This document shows positions 32,809 to 42,110 of a stretch of DNA of 53,831 nucleotides, one piece after another. Position 1 is the first letter of the stretch. The number at the start of each line of letters is the position of its first letter. The notes beneath the pieces are model-generated. The model did no database searches. It saw only the letters and a program-made list of their open reading frames with translations, and had not been told where the DNA came from. Position numbers and translations under genes: made by a program. Where the stretch lies: positions 1-53,831 of the forward strand of contig BNUH01000015.1 in the NCBI GenBank assembly GCA_025997215.1, written 5' to 3'. The DNA comes from Clostridia bacterium. GTDB taxonomy: Bacteria > Bacillota_A > Clostridia > Christensenellales > Aristaeellaceae.

Positions 32809-32824
32809 TGCATGATTATGCAGA
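32786..32824. repeat. perfect 16-bp inverted repeat
   Basis: TCTGCATAATCATGCA (32786-32801) and its exact complement (32809-32824) flank a 7-nt loop, CATATAA. There is no T tract after it, so it is not an ordinary terminator. It could be an operator, recombinase crossover site or attenuator. Confidence 0.8.
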
Positions 32825-32887
32825 GATAGAATCAGATAGATTGGTCGAATATCTATGTAGTAAATAACGTGCTAATTGGAGGTGCAA

Positions 32888-33082
32888 GTGCCTAAAGCAG
32901 TATTCAAAGCCCCGGTCGAACCCGTCGAGCTGGACTACACGCCAACGGCGAAGCAGGCGCTATTCCACGCCAGTGAATCCAAAGAGGTGCTGTACGGCGG
33001 CGCGGCTGGCGGCGGTAAGTCTGTCGCAATCGCCATGGACGCCTTGTTCAGGTGTTTGAAGCATGCGGGAACGATGGCGTAG
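32888..33082 (+). pseudogene. phage terminase large subunit, N-terminal fragment
   Basis: 64 residues only, against more than 400 for a complete TerL. The adaptor-like start (LDYTPTAKQALFHASESKE) is followed by the Walker A region VLYGGAAGGGKSVAIAMDAL, which is characteristic of viral packaging ATPases. It ends at TAG shortly after. GTG 32888 has GGAGG 5 nt upstream. Downstream sequence belongs to a different gene remnant, so the rest was deleted. Confidence 0.8.
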
Positions 33083-33089
33083 CGGACGC

Positions 33090-33242
33090 GGCTACGTTGA
33101 AAAAAATATGAATCATTTCGCTGAGAATACCTGAAAATGTACGGAACCGCTCATCGTGTTGATGCGAGAGATCGAACTTGACTTGATCGAGAAGATCGTT
33201 ATCTACGAAATAATAAGTGTTTCCCAGCAGCGAAATAAATAA
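33090..33242 (+). pseudogene. C-terminal remnant of a large serine recombinase
   Basis: Reading GYVEKNMNHFAENT, then a TGA, then KCTEPLIVLMREIELDLIEKIVIYEI matches by eye the end of TndX/TnpX-type recombinases (DUF4368 region, with an EKIVVHE-like strand). The frame has an internal stop at 33132-33134 and ends at 33240-33242. Only about 50 codons remain. The 33243-33374 gap is AT-rich and empty. Confidence 0.45.
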
Positions 33243-33374
33243 TTCAAGATATAGTATATCCGGTATGATCTGATGGATGAAATGCGGCACGTATTATCGC
33301 CTAATACATTAACAATTACCAATATAGAAACTACTAATCTATTATAAACATCAATTATTATAATTTGTTAACGG

Positions 33375-34187
33375 TCATTGTTCTTTAATCTTTCTCGCAA
33401 ATAGCCGATTCGCAGCGTGCTTGTGCGGCTTACCTGACGAGTTGCAGTCAAAGACGTACTCGCTGCAGTTTTCAATATACCAGTCATGGAAATATCCAAA
33501 CAGTTCGCCGGACTTCCATGGTGAATCGTCGCGCTGGCGATCCGGCGCGCGGGTGATGAACCGCTTGCTGACGAACGTTTGGAATGCGACCAGTCCGCCA
33601 TCGCTCACGTGTGATTTGTAATTATTCATAATCTCTGCGCGCAATTCTGGTTTGATATAAGCAAACACGCCGCTGGAATATAGAATATCGTAGTTCTCAT
33701 CCAGTCGATAATACCAAAGGTTCGCCTTGAACGTGCGCACGCTGACGCGAGCTTGCTCGGCCAACAGCCTGGTTTTCTCCAACCCAACCTCGGCCAGGTC
33801 AAACGCGCTGACTATGTAGCCACATCGGGCGAAAAACACCGCATCCTTGCCTTCACCGCAGCCGATGTCTAGCAGCCTCAGCGGTCGCGTAGGTGGCATC
33901 AAGCGCAGCACCTCCAGGCACATGCTTGACGGTTCGACGCCCCAATAATACTCCTCTTTGCTGTATGCTTCATTGTAATACACGCTCTCGTGCGTCTTGT
34001 CCGCGCCCAAAAGTTGATCAGTGGATAAGCCGAAATATTTGGCCAATTCCGGCAGCAGTGAGATGTCCGGATTCGCCTCGCCGCGCTCCCATTTGCCAAT
34101 TGCCTGCGCCGTCACGCCGAACGCCTCCGCCATTTGTTCCTGAGTCAGCCCACGCGCCTTGCGTAAATCCTTCAGGTTTCGGTTCAT
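33375..34187 (-). CDS. XRE-type HTH domain fused to a SAM-dependent methyltransferase
   Basis: 270 aa. Residues 4-60 form a Cro/C1-type helix-turn-helix (LRKARGLTQEQMAEAFGVT, WERGEANPDISLLPELAKYF). The rest is a class I methyltransferase with motif I LLDIGCGEGKDAVFFA and a TehB-like pattern; VSDGGLVAFQTFVSKRF follows as the late beta-strand region. Such fusions are known among clostridial regulators; methyl acceptor and DNA target are unknown. The intact gene lies among phage remnants, so it may be cargo or a retained phage regulator. ATG 34187 has a weak site upstream. Confidence 0.85.
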   Translation of the reverse strand: MNRNLKDLRKARGLTQEQMAEAFGVTAQAIGKWERGEANPDISLLPELAKYFGLSTDQLLGADKTHESVYYNEAYSKEEYYWGVEPSSMCLEVLRLMPPTRPLRLLDIGCGEGKDAVFFARCGYIVSAFDLAEVGLEKTRLLAEQARVSVRTFKANLWYYRLDENYDILYSSGVFAYIKPELRAEIMNNYKSHVSDGGLVAFQTFVSKRFITRAPDRQRDDSPWKSGELFGYFHDWYIENCSEYVFDCNSSGKPHKHAANRLFARKIKEQ

Positions 34188-34442
34188 GCCGCTCCCGCCT
34201 TCGTGTTTGATTGTCTTAAGTATAGCATGATAATGGCTGGATGTGAATGGATAATTGGTTGCGCTGAAGGCAACCGACAGTTGTTTTTATTACAAAAATA
34301 TCTGACGAAATTCATGCTTTGCCTGTTTCCAAAGTAAGCGAAGCCGTAGTTGTAGCGTGCCAGGAGGCGCACGACTGGGCGTGCAAAGGCCGGTGAATCG
34401 CCATGCTCGAGGATCCGGACCAGGACGCGCCTGGTACACCGC

Positions 34443-34690
34443 GTGGGCAGCGCACGCTGCAGGCGGTGCGCTGCTGTATTGCAGCGAGCGGACGAAGAAG
34501 AATGGTTATACGCGCACGGGCGGTATCCGTTAATGTTCGGTGTGTCCAACCGGATCGGGGGCCTGGCGGCGGGATATGGGATGGTTCAGGAGCTGGCGTC
34601 CGTGCAGCGGTACGTCAACCGCTATTACCATTATTTCGACAAAAACATTCGCGAAGCGGCGCACACGCGGATTCTGGTGGCATGTTTTGA
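34443..34690 (+). pseudogene. phage portal protein fragment
   Basis: The frame reads ADEEEWLYAHGRYPLMFG, then AAGYGMVQELASVQRYVNRY and a KNIREAAHTRILV ending. This order (EEWLY.HG.YP, GYG, Q..I.R, KN...A..R) resembles the middle of SPP1/clostridial phage portal proteins. Only about 80 residues match and both flanks are unrelated, so it is a remnant. Family assignment is by pattern only. The surrounding 34188-34442 and 34691-34828 hold no gene I can support. Confidence 0.45.
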
Positions 34691-34828
34691 GTTAATTTGC
34701 GTTAATCGATGCGCACTCATCCGGCCGGGCGGCTTATGCGCATGCCAAGCAAAAATATCATCTGTACGAATGATCTCATTTTGGTTCTAGAAAATTCATT
34801 AGCTTATCTTTGTGTTTATCAACGGTAT

Positions 34829-34857
34829 GGGGGAACGCGGAGCGTTCCCCCTTGTTC
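34829..34857 (+). terminator. strong intrinsic terminator before the yesN-like operon
   Basis: GGGGGAACGC (34829-34838) pairs perfectly with GCGTTCCCCC (34842-34851) around a 3-nt loop, followed by TTGTT. It insulates the two-component operon from the phage remnants. Confidence 0.75.
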
Positions 34858-34920
34858 ATAAAATGGAATAACACCTTAAACACATTCGTTATATAGCAGG
34901 CTGGTACTAGGAGGTGCGAT

Positions 34921-36492
34921 GTGTTTAAGCTCATCATCGCCGACGATGAAACCCGCAGCCGCGAAGGCTTATGCCGCATCGTCGATTGGGCGTCGCTCGG
35001 ATACAAGATAGTGGGCTGTTATGAGGATGGCTCGTATATTTTGGAGCACTTGAGGCGAGAGCACGCGGATGTTGTGCTTGCAGATATTCGCATGAAGCAA
35101 GTAGGCGGTTTAGAAGTGGCCCAAGCGATCCGCGAACACCATCCCAATACCGTCTGCGTACTTATATCCGCTTACCAGGAATTCGATTTCGCGCATCAGG
35201 CTATCGCTTACAACGTTAAGGATTATCTGCTCAAACCCACACGCCTGACCGATATACAGCGCGTGTTTACAAAAATAGCTCACTCGCTCGAGGAAGAAGC
35301 AGAGCGGATGCTTGAGCATGACGTACGCCGGCACGAACATGAACAGTTCGATCAGTTGTGGCGAGACCAATTCCTATATGATCTATATATGGGCACTTTG
35401 CGCGATACGCCGAAGCTGGACCAGCTAATACGCCACTACTACCCGGACGTAGCCGAACCATTGTTAATATATAACAGTTTCAATATATGCCGTAAGGATG
35501 CAGCGGTTGATTCATGCGAGGCGGAGGCGCTGATACGAAGGCTATTCACAGGCAGCGTCAACACGATGCGGTATAACTTGGCCGCGTTCCAGAGCGACAT
35601 GATAGCAGTGATCGCAATCATGGAGAGATATCGAAGCGCCGACGATGAGCATGCGCTGCGTGCAAAATTGGAAGAGTTGACGAATCAGGCCGGCGAGATG
35701 ACAGGTTTTGAGATTACGCCTCGGATCACCCAAGTCTATGAATCGATCAGCGCGTTTGTCAACCGCCCTGCGCGCCGCATCATCATACGCGACACGGTAG
35801 GCGATCATGGGCTTAGTACGGAGTCCTCCATATACTTCCAGGATCAGCAAAGACTGCTGTTTACCTACGTAAGCAGCGGCAATAAGGAGCAGTCGTTGAT
35901 ACTTGCCGAACGCATTGCACAGCAGTTGCGCGCGCTGCAAACGGGCATGCGCAACGCGTTGATAATCGACACGGTGGCGCGCATTCAGACGCGTTTGCAG
36001 GAGATAGACCTGATACCTCCAGCTATCCCGGCCTATGATCAACTCCTCCTGGCCGAAACCGAGACCGACTGCGCACAGTGGATCAACGAGCAGGTTGAGC
36101 GCTGGCTTGACGTAATAAAACCGCAACCCACGGCGCACAACATCATTATGGAGTTGAAACGCTACATCAACGATCATTTCAGTGGAAATATATCATTGGA
36201 AACGGTGGCGAGAACCGTATTCTTAAGCCCGGTATATGTCAGCCGCCTTTTCCGCCAGGAGACGGGCGAGACGTTTGTCGATTATGTGACGCGGATCCGT
36301 ATAGATAATGCCAAGGCTCTGCTGCGGGATCATTCGCAGACGGTCAGCCAGGTCAGCCTGATGGTCGGCTATCCGAATCCGAGATATTTTTACCGTGTTT
36401 TTCGTGAACAGACGGGGTATACGCCCAGCGAGTTCAGGCGTCTGCGGTCTCAGCAAGCGAGCGAGGAAAGGCCTGACTATGGAATGGTATAG
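34921..36492 (+). CDS. yesN: AraC-type response regulator, YesN-like
   Basis: Transcription factor controlled by the adjacent YesM-type kinase; such pairs sit beside LplB/YtcP importers and induce them. 523 aa. The receiver domain (residues 1-120) has acidic DDE at 7-9, phospho-acceptor Asp in LADIRM and the conserved Lys in LLKP. A long middle region is followed by a C-terminal AraC HTH pair (about 420-515: NISLETVARTVFLSPVYVSR, QVSLMVGYPNPRYFYRVFRE). GTG 34921 has AGGAGG 6 nt upstream. It overlaps the kinase gene by 14 nt. Confidence 0.93.
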   Translation: MFKLIIADDETRSREGLCRIVDWASLGYKIVGCYEDGSYILEHLRREHADVVLADIRMKQVGGLEVAQAIREHHPNTVCVLISAYQEFDFAHQAIAYNVKDYLLKPTRLTDIQRVFTKIAHSLEEEAERMLEHDVRRHEHEQFDQLWRDQFLYDLYMGTLRDTPKLDQLIRHYYPDVAEPLLIYNSFNICRKDAAVDSCEAEALIRRLFTGSVNTMRYNLAAFQSDMIAVIAIMERYRSADDEHALRAKLEELTNQAGEMTGFEITPRITQVYESISAFVNRPARRIIIRDTVGDHGLSTESSIYFQDQQRLLFTYVSSGNKEQSLILAERIAQQLRALQTGMRNALIIDTVARIQTRLQEIDLIPPAIPAYDQLLLAETETDCAQWINEQVERWLDVIKPQPTAHNIIMELKRYINDHFSGNISLETVARTVFLSPVYVSRLFRQETGETFVDYVTRIRIDNAKALLRDHSQTVSQVSLMVGYPNPRYFYRVFREQTGYTPSEFRRLRSQQASEERPDYGMV

Positions 36493-38275
36493 GAAACATA
36501 ATAAGGGCCTCCTGCGGAATCGGCATTTCACTGGAATGCTGTTTACCAATTTCGGCATAATGTGCGGAGCGTTTGTGGTTATGCTTGTTTCCCTCTCTTT
36601 GCTGGCCTATTCGTTTGCCGTGCGCAGTGTTCAGGACCAACTGGGCGAAACCAATCAGGCATATCTGACGCGGCAGGTTTCACAGGTCGAGACTTATATC
36701 CAATCGGTGCGGTTGCTGCTGCTGGGGCTGGCATCCAATCCAGATGTAACGAACTATATCCATAGCGAAATACTTTTCACCAGCGATTATGAACAGATAC
36801 AGCGCCAAAACCGCATTATCAGCCTGTTCAGGACGAACAGCATCGTCAATGATCATATAGATAATCTCTTTTTATACGGTGAAAACGCAGATTGGGTGCT
36901 CACGTCGAATCGCGGCGCACAGGCCGCGCCGACGTTTGTCGATCAAACCTGGTATCCGCTGTACGAACATTTGCTGCACGAGGGACGTCTGCCACCCATC
37001 TTTCGGATCAACCCGGACACAGGCGCGTATTCGTTGACAGTCTTGCAGCAGGTGCCCATTATGCTGAAAAATAGCACGGGCGTTATCATAGCGAATATAA
37101 ACTGCAGAAAACTATTCGCTGACGCAAGCGCAGGAGCGCCGGTCTATGCGACTAACGCCGAAGGCGTCGTCATCGGTAGTTTCCGCGACAACCTTCTGGG
37201 TGGAACCCTGGAAAGCAGCACGCTGCCGGCATCGATATGGCGTGAGGAGGGCAACCACTTTTTGGTCGTCGATTCGCGCCCCGTGCTCATTACAGTGTGC
37301 AATTCCAATGCATTTGGATGGTGGTTCTATATGATCGACACGCTTGATCAATATAACGCGCGGCTGGGGCAGTACAAGACATTTTTTATCATCCTGCTGT
37401 GCTTCGCGTTGCCGATCGCCGTGGCTTTGGCGTATCTGCTATCCATACGGATGTTTATGCCTGTTAAGCGCATTCTGCGCGTACTGGGAGATCGGGCGGA
37501 CGAGGCAGAGTTCCCGCTCGATGTCGCGCAGGGAGCGCGAAATGAGATCGCCTTGTTAACGGAAACCATCTTACACACCCTTGATCGAAATAAGGAGCTA
37601 ACCCAGACACTGGCCGAGCGCATGCGCCGGCTGAACCAAGCGCATCTGCGCATGCTTCAAAGCCAGATAAATCCCCATTTTTTGTATAACACCCTGGCGA
37701 CGATCCACTGGATGGCCCTGGAGCAATTGCCGCAAGGCGGCAGCATATCGGAGGCGTTGTGCACATTGTCGGACCTGCTGCGGGAAAGCATAAAAAGCCC
37801 CGAAGTCGTTCCGCTGCGCGATGAGCTGACACAAGCGCTGCGTTATATTCTGCTGCAGAAATTGCGCTTTGAGGACGATATTGACGCCGAGATGCGGATA
37901 TCCGATGACTGCGGAGGCTGCGGCGTCCCCTCCATGCTCCTTCAGCCGCTTATTGAGAACGCGATTAAGCATGGCATGTCAGGCTCGTATGAAAAACCGC
38001 TGCACATTGTCGTTACGGGCATACGCGACGGCTCGCTGTTTGACCTGCGGGTTGCGGACGACGGTGCTGGACTATCCGAAGAGCATCTACTGACGCTGAC
38101 CCATTCGCTGCGGGAGGAAAACGTGGAGACCAGCCATGCGATAGGGTTGATCAATGTCAGGCAAAGGCTGCGCCTCCTGTTTGGCGATCAAGGTGTATTG
38201 GACGTGCAGCGCAATATACCAACGGGGCTGGAGGTTCGGATTCGCCTCCCATTTGTAGAAATAGGTGACAATTAG
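36479..38275 (+). CDS. yesM: sensor histidine kinase, YesM-like
   Basis: Membrane sensor for an extracytoplasmic sugar signal. 598 aa from ATG 36479 (MEWYRKHNKGLLRN). The first membrane helix is at about 25-48, followed by a roughly 260-residue external sensor region, a second helix (about 300-322) and HAMP. The His_kinase domain has MLQSQINPHFLYNTL with the phospho-His. The ATPase domain has LLQPLIENAIKHGM (N box) and DDGAGLSEEH (G box). An upstream open frame to 36395 is internal to yesN and is not the start. Translationally coupled to yesN. Confidence 0.93.
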   Translation: MEWYRKHNKGLLRNRHFTGMLFTNFGIMCGAFVVMLVSLSLLAYSFAVRSVQDQLGETNQAYLTRQVSQVETYIQSVRLLLLGLASNPDVTNYIHSEILFTSDYEQIQRQNRIISLFRTNSIVNDHIDNLFLYGENADWVLTSNRGAQAAPTFVDQTWYPLYEHLLHEGRLPPIFRINPDTGAYSLTVLQQVPIMLKNSTGVIIANINCRKLFADASAGAPVYATNAEGVVIGSFRDNLLGGTLESSTLPASIWREEGNHFLVVDSRPVLITVCNSNAFGWWFYMIDTLDQYNARLGQYKTFFIILLCFALPIAVALAYLLSIRMFMPVKRILRVLGDRADEAEFPLDVAQGARNEIALLTETILHTLDRNKELTQTLAERMRRLNQAHLRMLQSQINPHFLYNTLATIHWMALEQLPQGGSISEALCTLSDLLRESIKSPEVVPLRDELTQALRYILLQKLRFEDDIDAEMRISDDCGGCGVPSMLLQPLIENAIKHGMSGSYEKPLHIVVTGIRDGSLFDLRVADDGAGLSEEHLLTLTHSLREENVETSHAIGLINVRQRLRLLFGDQGVLDVQRNIPTGLEVRIRLPFVEIGDN

Positions 38276-38413
38276 ACAAAATAAGTGACTTCTGAGGCTT
38301 TACTGCTCGCGCCGGATAGTCTCGCACCATATATATGTCAATATTTGTGCACTTGTGGCACATCAATTACCGTGATAACCTATAAATATCAGATAGCTGT
38401 TTGGAGGTGGACT

Positions 38414-39355
38414 ATGTACGCTCAAGCCGTCAGCATACCGCGACGTCGAAGTAGGACTTGGCTGTATATCAAGTCACATCCATGGCTGTATATCCTGATG
38501 CTGCCAGGTTTGGCGTATATGATTCTATTTCATTATGTCCCCATGTACGGCGTGGTTATCGCGTTTGAGAAATTCAACTTTGTCAAGGGAATATTTGGCA
38601 GCGAATGGATAGGCACCGTGAATTTTCGGGAATTGTTCAGCTCGAGGCAGTTCCGTACGGTGCTGACGAATTCGCTGTCATTCAGTATCATCCGGATGCT
38701 ATGGGGATTCCCAATGCCGCTGATATTGGCGCTGCTGCTCAATGAGGTCCGCAATGATCGTTTTAAGCGCTTCGTGCAATCCGTGGCATATATCCCGCAT
38801 TTTATATCATGGGTTGTGGTGGCGGCTCTGGTGGTCAACCTGCTTAATCCAACGCATGCCGGCGCTGTTAATGTGTTCTTAGGCTTCTTCGGCGTCCCCG
38901 CGCGGAATTACCTGACCAGCGCAAGACACTTCCGCAGCATCATCGTAGTGGCGGAGATCTGGAAATCAGCGGGATGGGGTACGATCGTATACCTGGCTGC
39001 GCTGAGCCGAGTTGATCCGCAGATTTACGAGGCTGCACGCATAGACGGCGCGAACCGCTGGCAGATGATGCGGCATGTAACGCTGCCCAGCATATTCAGC
39101 ACTATATCCGTTATGCTGATACTGCGGCTGGGGAACCTGATGAACAATGGTTTCGAGCAGATATTTCTGCTGTACTCGCCGCTCGTATACGAGGTGGCCG
39201 ACGTTTTTGAGACCTACACATACCGCATTGGCATCCAAGGCGGCAGATACAGCTACTCCGCTGCAGTCGGGCTTTTCCAATCGGTGGTGGGATTCGTATT
39301 GATTATGTCATCCAACCATATATCAAGGAAGTTTGGCGAAAACGGTATATTATAG
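38414..39355 (+). CDS. lplB: CUT1-type sugar ABC transporter permease, LplB-like (system 2)
   Basis: 313 aa. The FHYVPMYGVVIAFEKFNFVKG block and the FGSEWIGTVNF segment are classical LplB. The EAA loop reads EAARIDGANRWQMMRHVTLP. ATG 38414 is chosen because TTGGAGGTGG lies just upstream; the open frame extends 43 codons further without support. The stop codon touches the next gene's frame. It differs clearly from system 1, so the two importers are paralogues, not a recent duplication. Confidence 0.93.
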   Translation: MYAQAVSIPRRRSRTWLYIKSHPWLYILMLPGLAYMILFHYVPMYGVVIAFEKFNFVKGIFGSEWIGTVNFRELFSSRQFRTVLTNSLSFSIIRMLWGFPMPLILALLLNEVRNDRFKRFVQSVAYIPHFISWVVVAALVVNLLNPTHAGAVNVFLGFFGVPARNYLTSARHFRSIIVVAEIWKSAGWGTIVYLAALSRVDPQIYEAARIDGANRWQMMRHVTLPSIFSTISVMLILRLGNLMNNGFEQIFLLYSPLVYEVADVFETYTYRIGIQGGRYSYSAAVGLFQSVVGFVLIMSSNHISRKFGENGIL

Positions 39356-39375
39356 TGGCGAAGGAGGTGTATGCG

Positions 39376-40233
39376 GTGCGCCGGAAGGTTAACGCTGGAG
39401 ATATGATGATACTCGCCGTATTGGCAGCGGTATCGGCGCTGATGCTGTACCCCTTGGTCAACGTGCTAGCCGTATCCGCCAGCAGCGCCAATGGGTATAT
39501 AAAGCACCCGCTGATGATCTGGCCGCATGAACTGGATCTAACCGCGTATCGCTGGGTGGTGACCCATCACCTTATACTAAGCAGCTACCGCAATACCGTG
39601 GTCATAACGCTGTTGGGCACGGTGATATCCATGTTCCTCACGGCTACGCTGGCGTTCCCGCTCTCCTGTACGGACCTAAAAGGCCGGAAGTGGCTGATGA
39701 CCTTGATAGTGTTTACGATGTTCTTCAACGGCGGTATGATCCCCAACTACTACCTGGTCCGTTCGCTGGGCATGATCGACAGCCTATGGGCGCTGATGGT
39801 ACCCGGAGCTATGAGCGTATACAACATGATCTTGATGAAAAGCTCGTTTGAAGGGATGCCCGAAAGTTTGAAGGAATCCGCGTATATCGACGGCGCAAGC
39901 GATCTGACGATTTTCTTGAGATTCGTACTGCCGCTTTCACTGCCCATCATCGCGACACTGACCCTCTTTTATGCTGTAGGGAAATGGAATAGCTACTTCA
40001 ATGCGATTCTGTACATCCGCGACCGAGCGCACTGGACGCTGCAGCTAGTGCTGCGGGAACTGGTAACCCAATCGCAGACCCTGCTCAATGATTCCACGGA
40101 TATAGCATCCCTGCCCGCGCAATCCATCAAGTACGCAGTGATCGTAGTGGCCGTGCTGCCCATACTATGCGTTTATCCGTTTTTACAGCGATTCTTTGTA
40201 AAAGGCGTTATGGTGGGTTCCGTAAAGGGATGA
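39376..40233 (+). CDS. ytcP: CUT1-type sugar ABC transporter permease, YtcP-like (system 2)
   Basis: 285 aa with six helices. Typical YtcP blocks are MLYPLVNVLAVSASSANGYI, FTMFFNGGMIPNYYLVRSLG and the EAA loop ESAYIDGASDLTIFLRFVLP. GTG 39376 is preferred because AAGGAGG lies 8 nt before it; a GTG at 39355 (overlapping the previous stop) has no site of its own. Works with the preceding LplB-like subunit. The ATPase is not encoded here. Confidence 0.92.
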   Translation: MRRKVNAGDMMILAVLAAVSALMLYPLVNVLAVSASSANGYIKHPLMIWPHELDLTAYRWVVTHHLILSSYRNTVVITLLGTVISMFLTATLAFPLSCTDLKGRKWLMTLIVFTMFFNGGMIPNYYLVRSLGMIDSLWALMVPGAMSVYNMILMKSSFEGMPESLKESAYIDGASDLTIFLRFVLPLSLPIIATLTLFYAVGKWNSYFNAILYIRDRAHWTLQLVLRELVTQSQTLLNDSTDIASLPAQSIKYAVIVVAVLPILCVYPFLQRFFVKGVMVGSVKG

Positions 40234-40297
40234 GTTAGGGTGGATACCGAAACCAACGGCCTGCAGGCTGTTGCGGATATGAAAAGGAGGCATTTAC

Positions 40298-41818
40298 ATG
40301 AAAAGGTCACAGTACGCAAGGTCGCTTGCGGCGCTTATCGCACTCGCGCTGCTGTTGTCAGCGATGCCGGCGGTGGTTCAAGCGGATGATAGACCGACTA
40401 TATCCATCTTTCTTCAGATGCAATCGGAGTTCAATCCGGAGGACAGTCCGTTCCTGGAGCAGATCCAGCAGGCTACAGGGGTGGATATTCAGCTGATAAT
40501 GCCGCCGATCAACAGCTATGCGGAGTCGCTGAATCTTATGATCGCGGACGGCAGTTATCCAGACATCATCCAGATGCCCAGTGTAACCAGCGCTGCCTAC
40601 ATCAATTCTGTGGATAGCGGTATATTGCTGCCGCTAGACGGATTAATCGGCCAGTATGCGAACCTGACGCAATACATAGACCCTTCCTCTTACGCGGCGC
40701 TGCGGGCGTCGGCCAATGGCACGCTATACGGCATCGCCCGCAATACCATCGATCGGCTGGATGGGTTCATCGTCCGCCAGGATTGGCTGGATAATGTGGG
40801 CCTTTCCATACCCGATAGCGGGATCGTCACGCTCGACGAATTTTATGACATACTCTACGCGTTTACTTATGACGACCCCGATGGGAATGGAATTAACGAT
40901 ACCTATGGACTCATCGACAGAACACCTGGCGGGAATCTATACCCGTTCATACCGTATGCGTTTGGCTGCCAAGGATGGCAGGCTCATGAAACAACGTATG
41001 CCTATATGAATGAGGCGCAGTGCCTGGAACACGACAACTATAAGCAGGTTCTCGCATATACGGCAAAGCTGTGGAAGGATGGCCTGATCGACCCTGTGTG
41101 GCCCAGTTCGCCCGGCGACGAATACAGGGATCGCTTCTATACAGGCGCGGCAGGGCTGGCATACTTCTTCGGCGGTTGGATCGGCACGTTTGAGAATGCG
41201 CTGAAGGCGAACTACCCCGATGCTACCGTCGCCTATATTGCGGGGGTCTCAGGCGCTGATGGCGAATGCATCGCCGGATCGTCCTTCCCAGGCAATATAT
41301 ACAGCTTTTACTCGTTGTCGATCTCCTGTGCCGGCAAGGAGGACGCCGCAATTCGCATTCTGGATTATCTGCTCAGCGACGAGGGCTGGGACTTGATGAA
41401 CTACGGCGTTAAAGGAACTCACTGGGATGAGGATGAAAATGGCGGTAAATACGCGTTGGACGCCTTTGGCGATTATAGTAAGTACCGCTCATTCCTCACC
41501 CTGCTGCGGCGTTACGATGATCCGGCGTATTTTGTCGGCTTGAATTTGTCGCCTGAACAGCGAGCATTCGCCACCGATGCCATCAGCAAAGCCATGCGGC
41601 TGGTTAAACCGGATCTCAGCTATGGGTACGCGCCCGCTGCGGCACAGGAGACCCGGCTGCTGGAATACAACAGCGAGCTAAGCATCGTCCGCTCGAAGAT
41701 AATCGTCGGCGAGTTGCCTATCGACGCGTGGGACGACGCATTGACGAAATGGTACGATGCCGGGGGACGGCAGGTCGTCGAGGACATGAACACCTTCATA
41801 GCGGCGAATCAACAGTAA
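40298..41818 (+). CDS. extracellular sugar-binding protein (system 2), no lipobox
   Basis: Substrate-binding subunit, 506 aa. The signal peptide (hydrophobic core about residues 9-26, cleavage near VVQA-DDRP) has no cysteine, so it is not a lipoprotein. Mature features are TISIFLQMQ, NLMIADGSYPDIIQMP and DWLDNVGLSIPDSGIVTLDE, then a DPDGNGINDTYG calcium-binding-like loop common in this family. AAAGGAGG precedes the ATG. It follows the permeases by 64 nt, so it may be expressed at a higher level from the same operon. Confidence 0.9.
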   Translation: MKRSQYARSLAALIALALLLSAMPAVVQADDRPTISIFLQMQSEFNPEDSPFLEQIQQATGVDIQLIMPPINSYAESLNLMIADGSYPDIIQMPSVTSAAYINSVDSGILLPLDGLIGQYANLTQYIDPSSYAALRASANGTLYGIARNTIDRLDGFIVRQDWLDNVGLSIPDSGIVTLDEFYDILYAFTYDDPDGNGINDTYGLIDRTPGGNLYPFIPYAFGCQGWQAHETTYAYMNEAQCLEHDNYKQVLAYTAKLWKDGLIDPVWPSSPGDEYRDRFYTGAAGLAYFFGGWIGTFENALKANYPDATVAYIAGVSGADGECIAGSSFPGNIYSFYSLSISCAGKEDAAIRILDYLLSDEGWDLMNYGVKGTHWDEDENGGKYALDAFGDYSKYRSFLTLLRRYDDPAYFVGLNLSPEQRAFATDAISKAMRLVKPDLSYGYAPAAAQETRLLEYNSELSIVRSKIIVGELPIDAWDDALTKWYDAGGRQVVEDMNTFIAANQQ

Positions 41819-41907
41819 CCGCGATCTAACGTCTAGGGGGGTGTGGTCGCATGACCATGCCCCTCATTAGGGGATATACATGAATAACAAGACTGCCTTG
41901 GAAATAA

Positions 41908-42099
41908 TTCGCCCGGCATATACGCCTGGATGGACCGCGATTCCCCGGGCAGGATGGATATTACGCGGTGACGTACGCAAGGGACGGCTTGCTGCATGTG
42001 GTGACATATGTGTCGTGTGATAAGGGCGAAATGGAAACGTTCCCACCCAAGTGCGACCTTGTGCAGTTTTCGTATAAATTGGCAGACATAATTCAATGA
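41908..42099 (+). pseudogene. C-terminal remnant of an unidentified gene
   Basis: 63 codons in good coding style (RFPGQDGYYAVTYARDGLLH, CDKGEMETFPPKCDLVQFSY) follow an in-frame TAA at 41905-41907. They have no start codon and end at TGA 42097-42099, just before the next gene's ribosome binding site. The content suggests the end of a sialidase- or BNR-like beta-propeller, but I cannot confirm the family. The 41819-41904 gap contains an imperfect GC-rich hairpin. Confidence 0.35.
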
Positions 42100-42110
42100 G
42101 GAGCAGAGCC

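Noticed and set aside
33048..33290. 80-aa minus-strand open frame
   Set aside because: Opposite the serine recombinase remnant; the plus-strand reading matches a known domain better.
34403..34690. 95-aa plus-strand frame overlapping the portal fragment
   Set aside because: Wrong frame: Arg/Gly-rich, whereas the frame from 34443 shows portal-like motifs.
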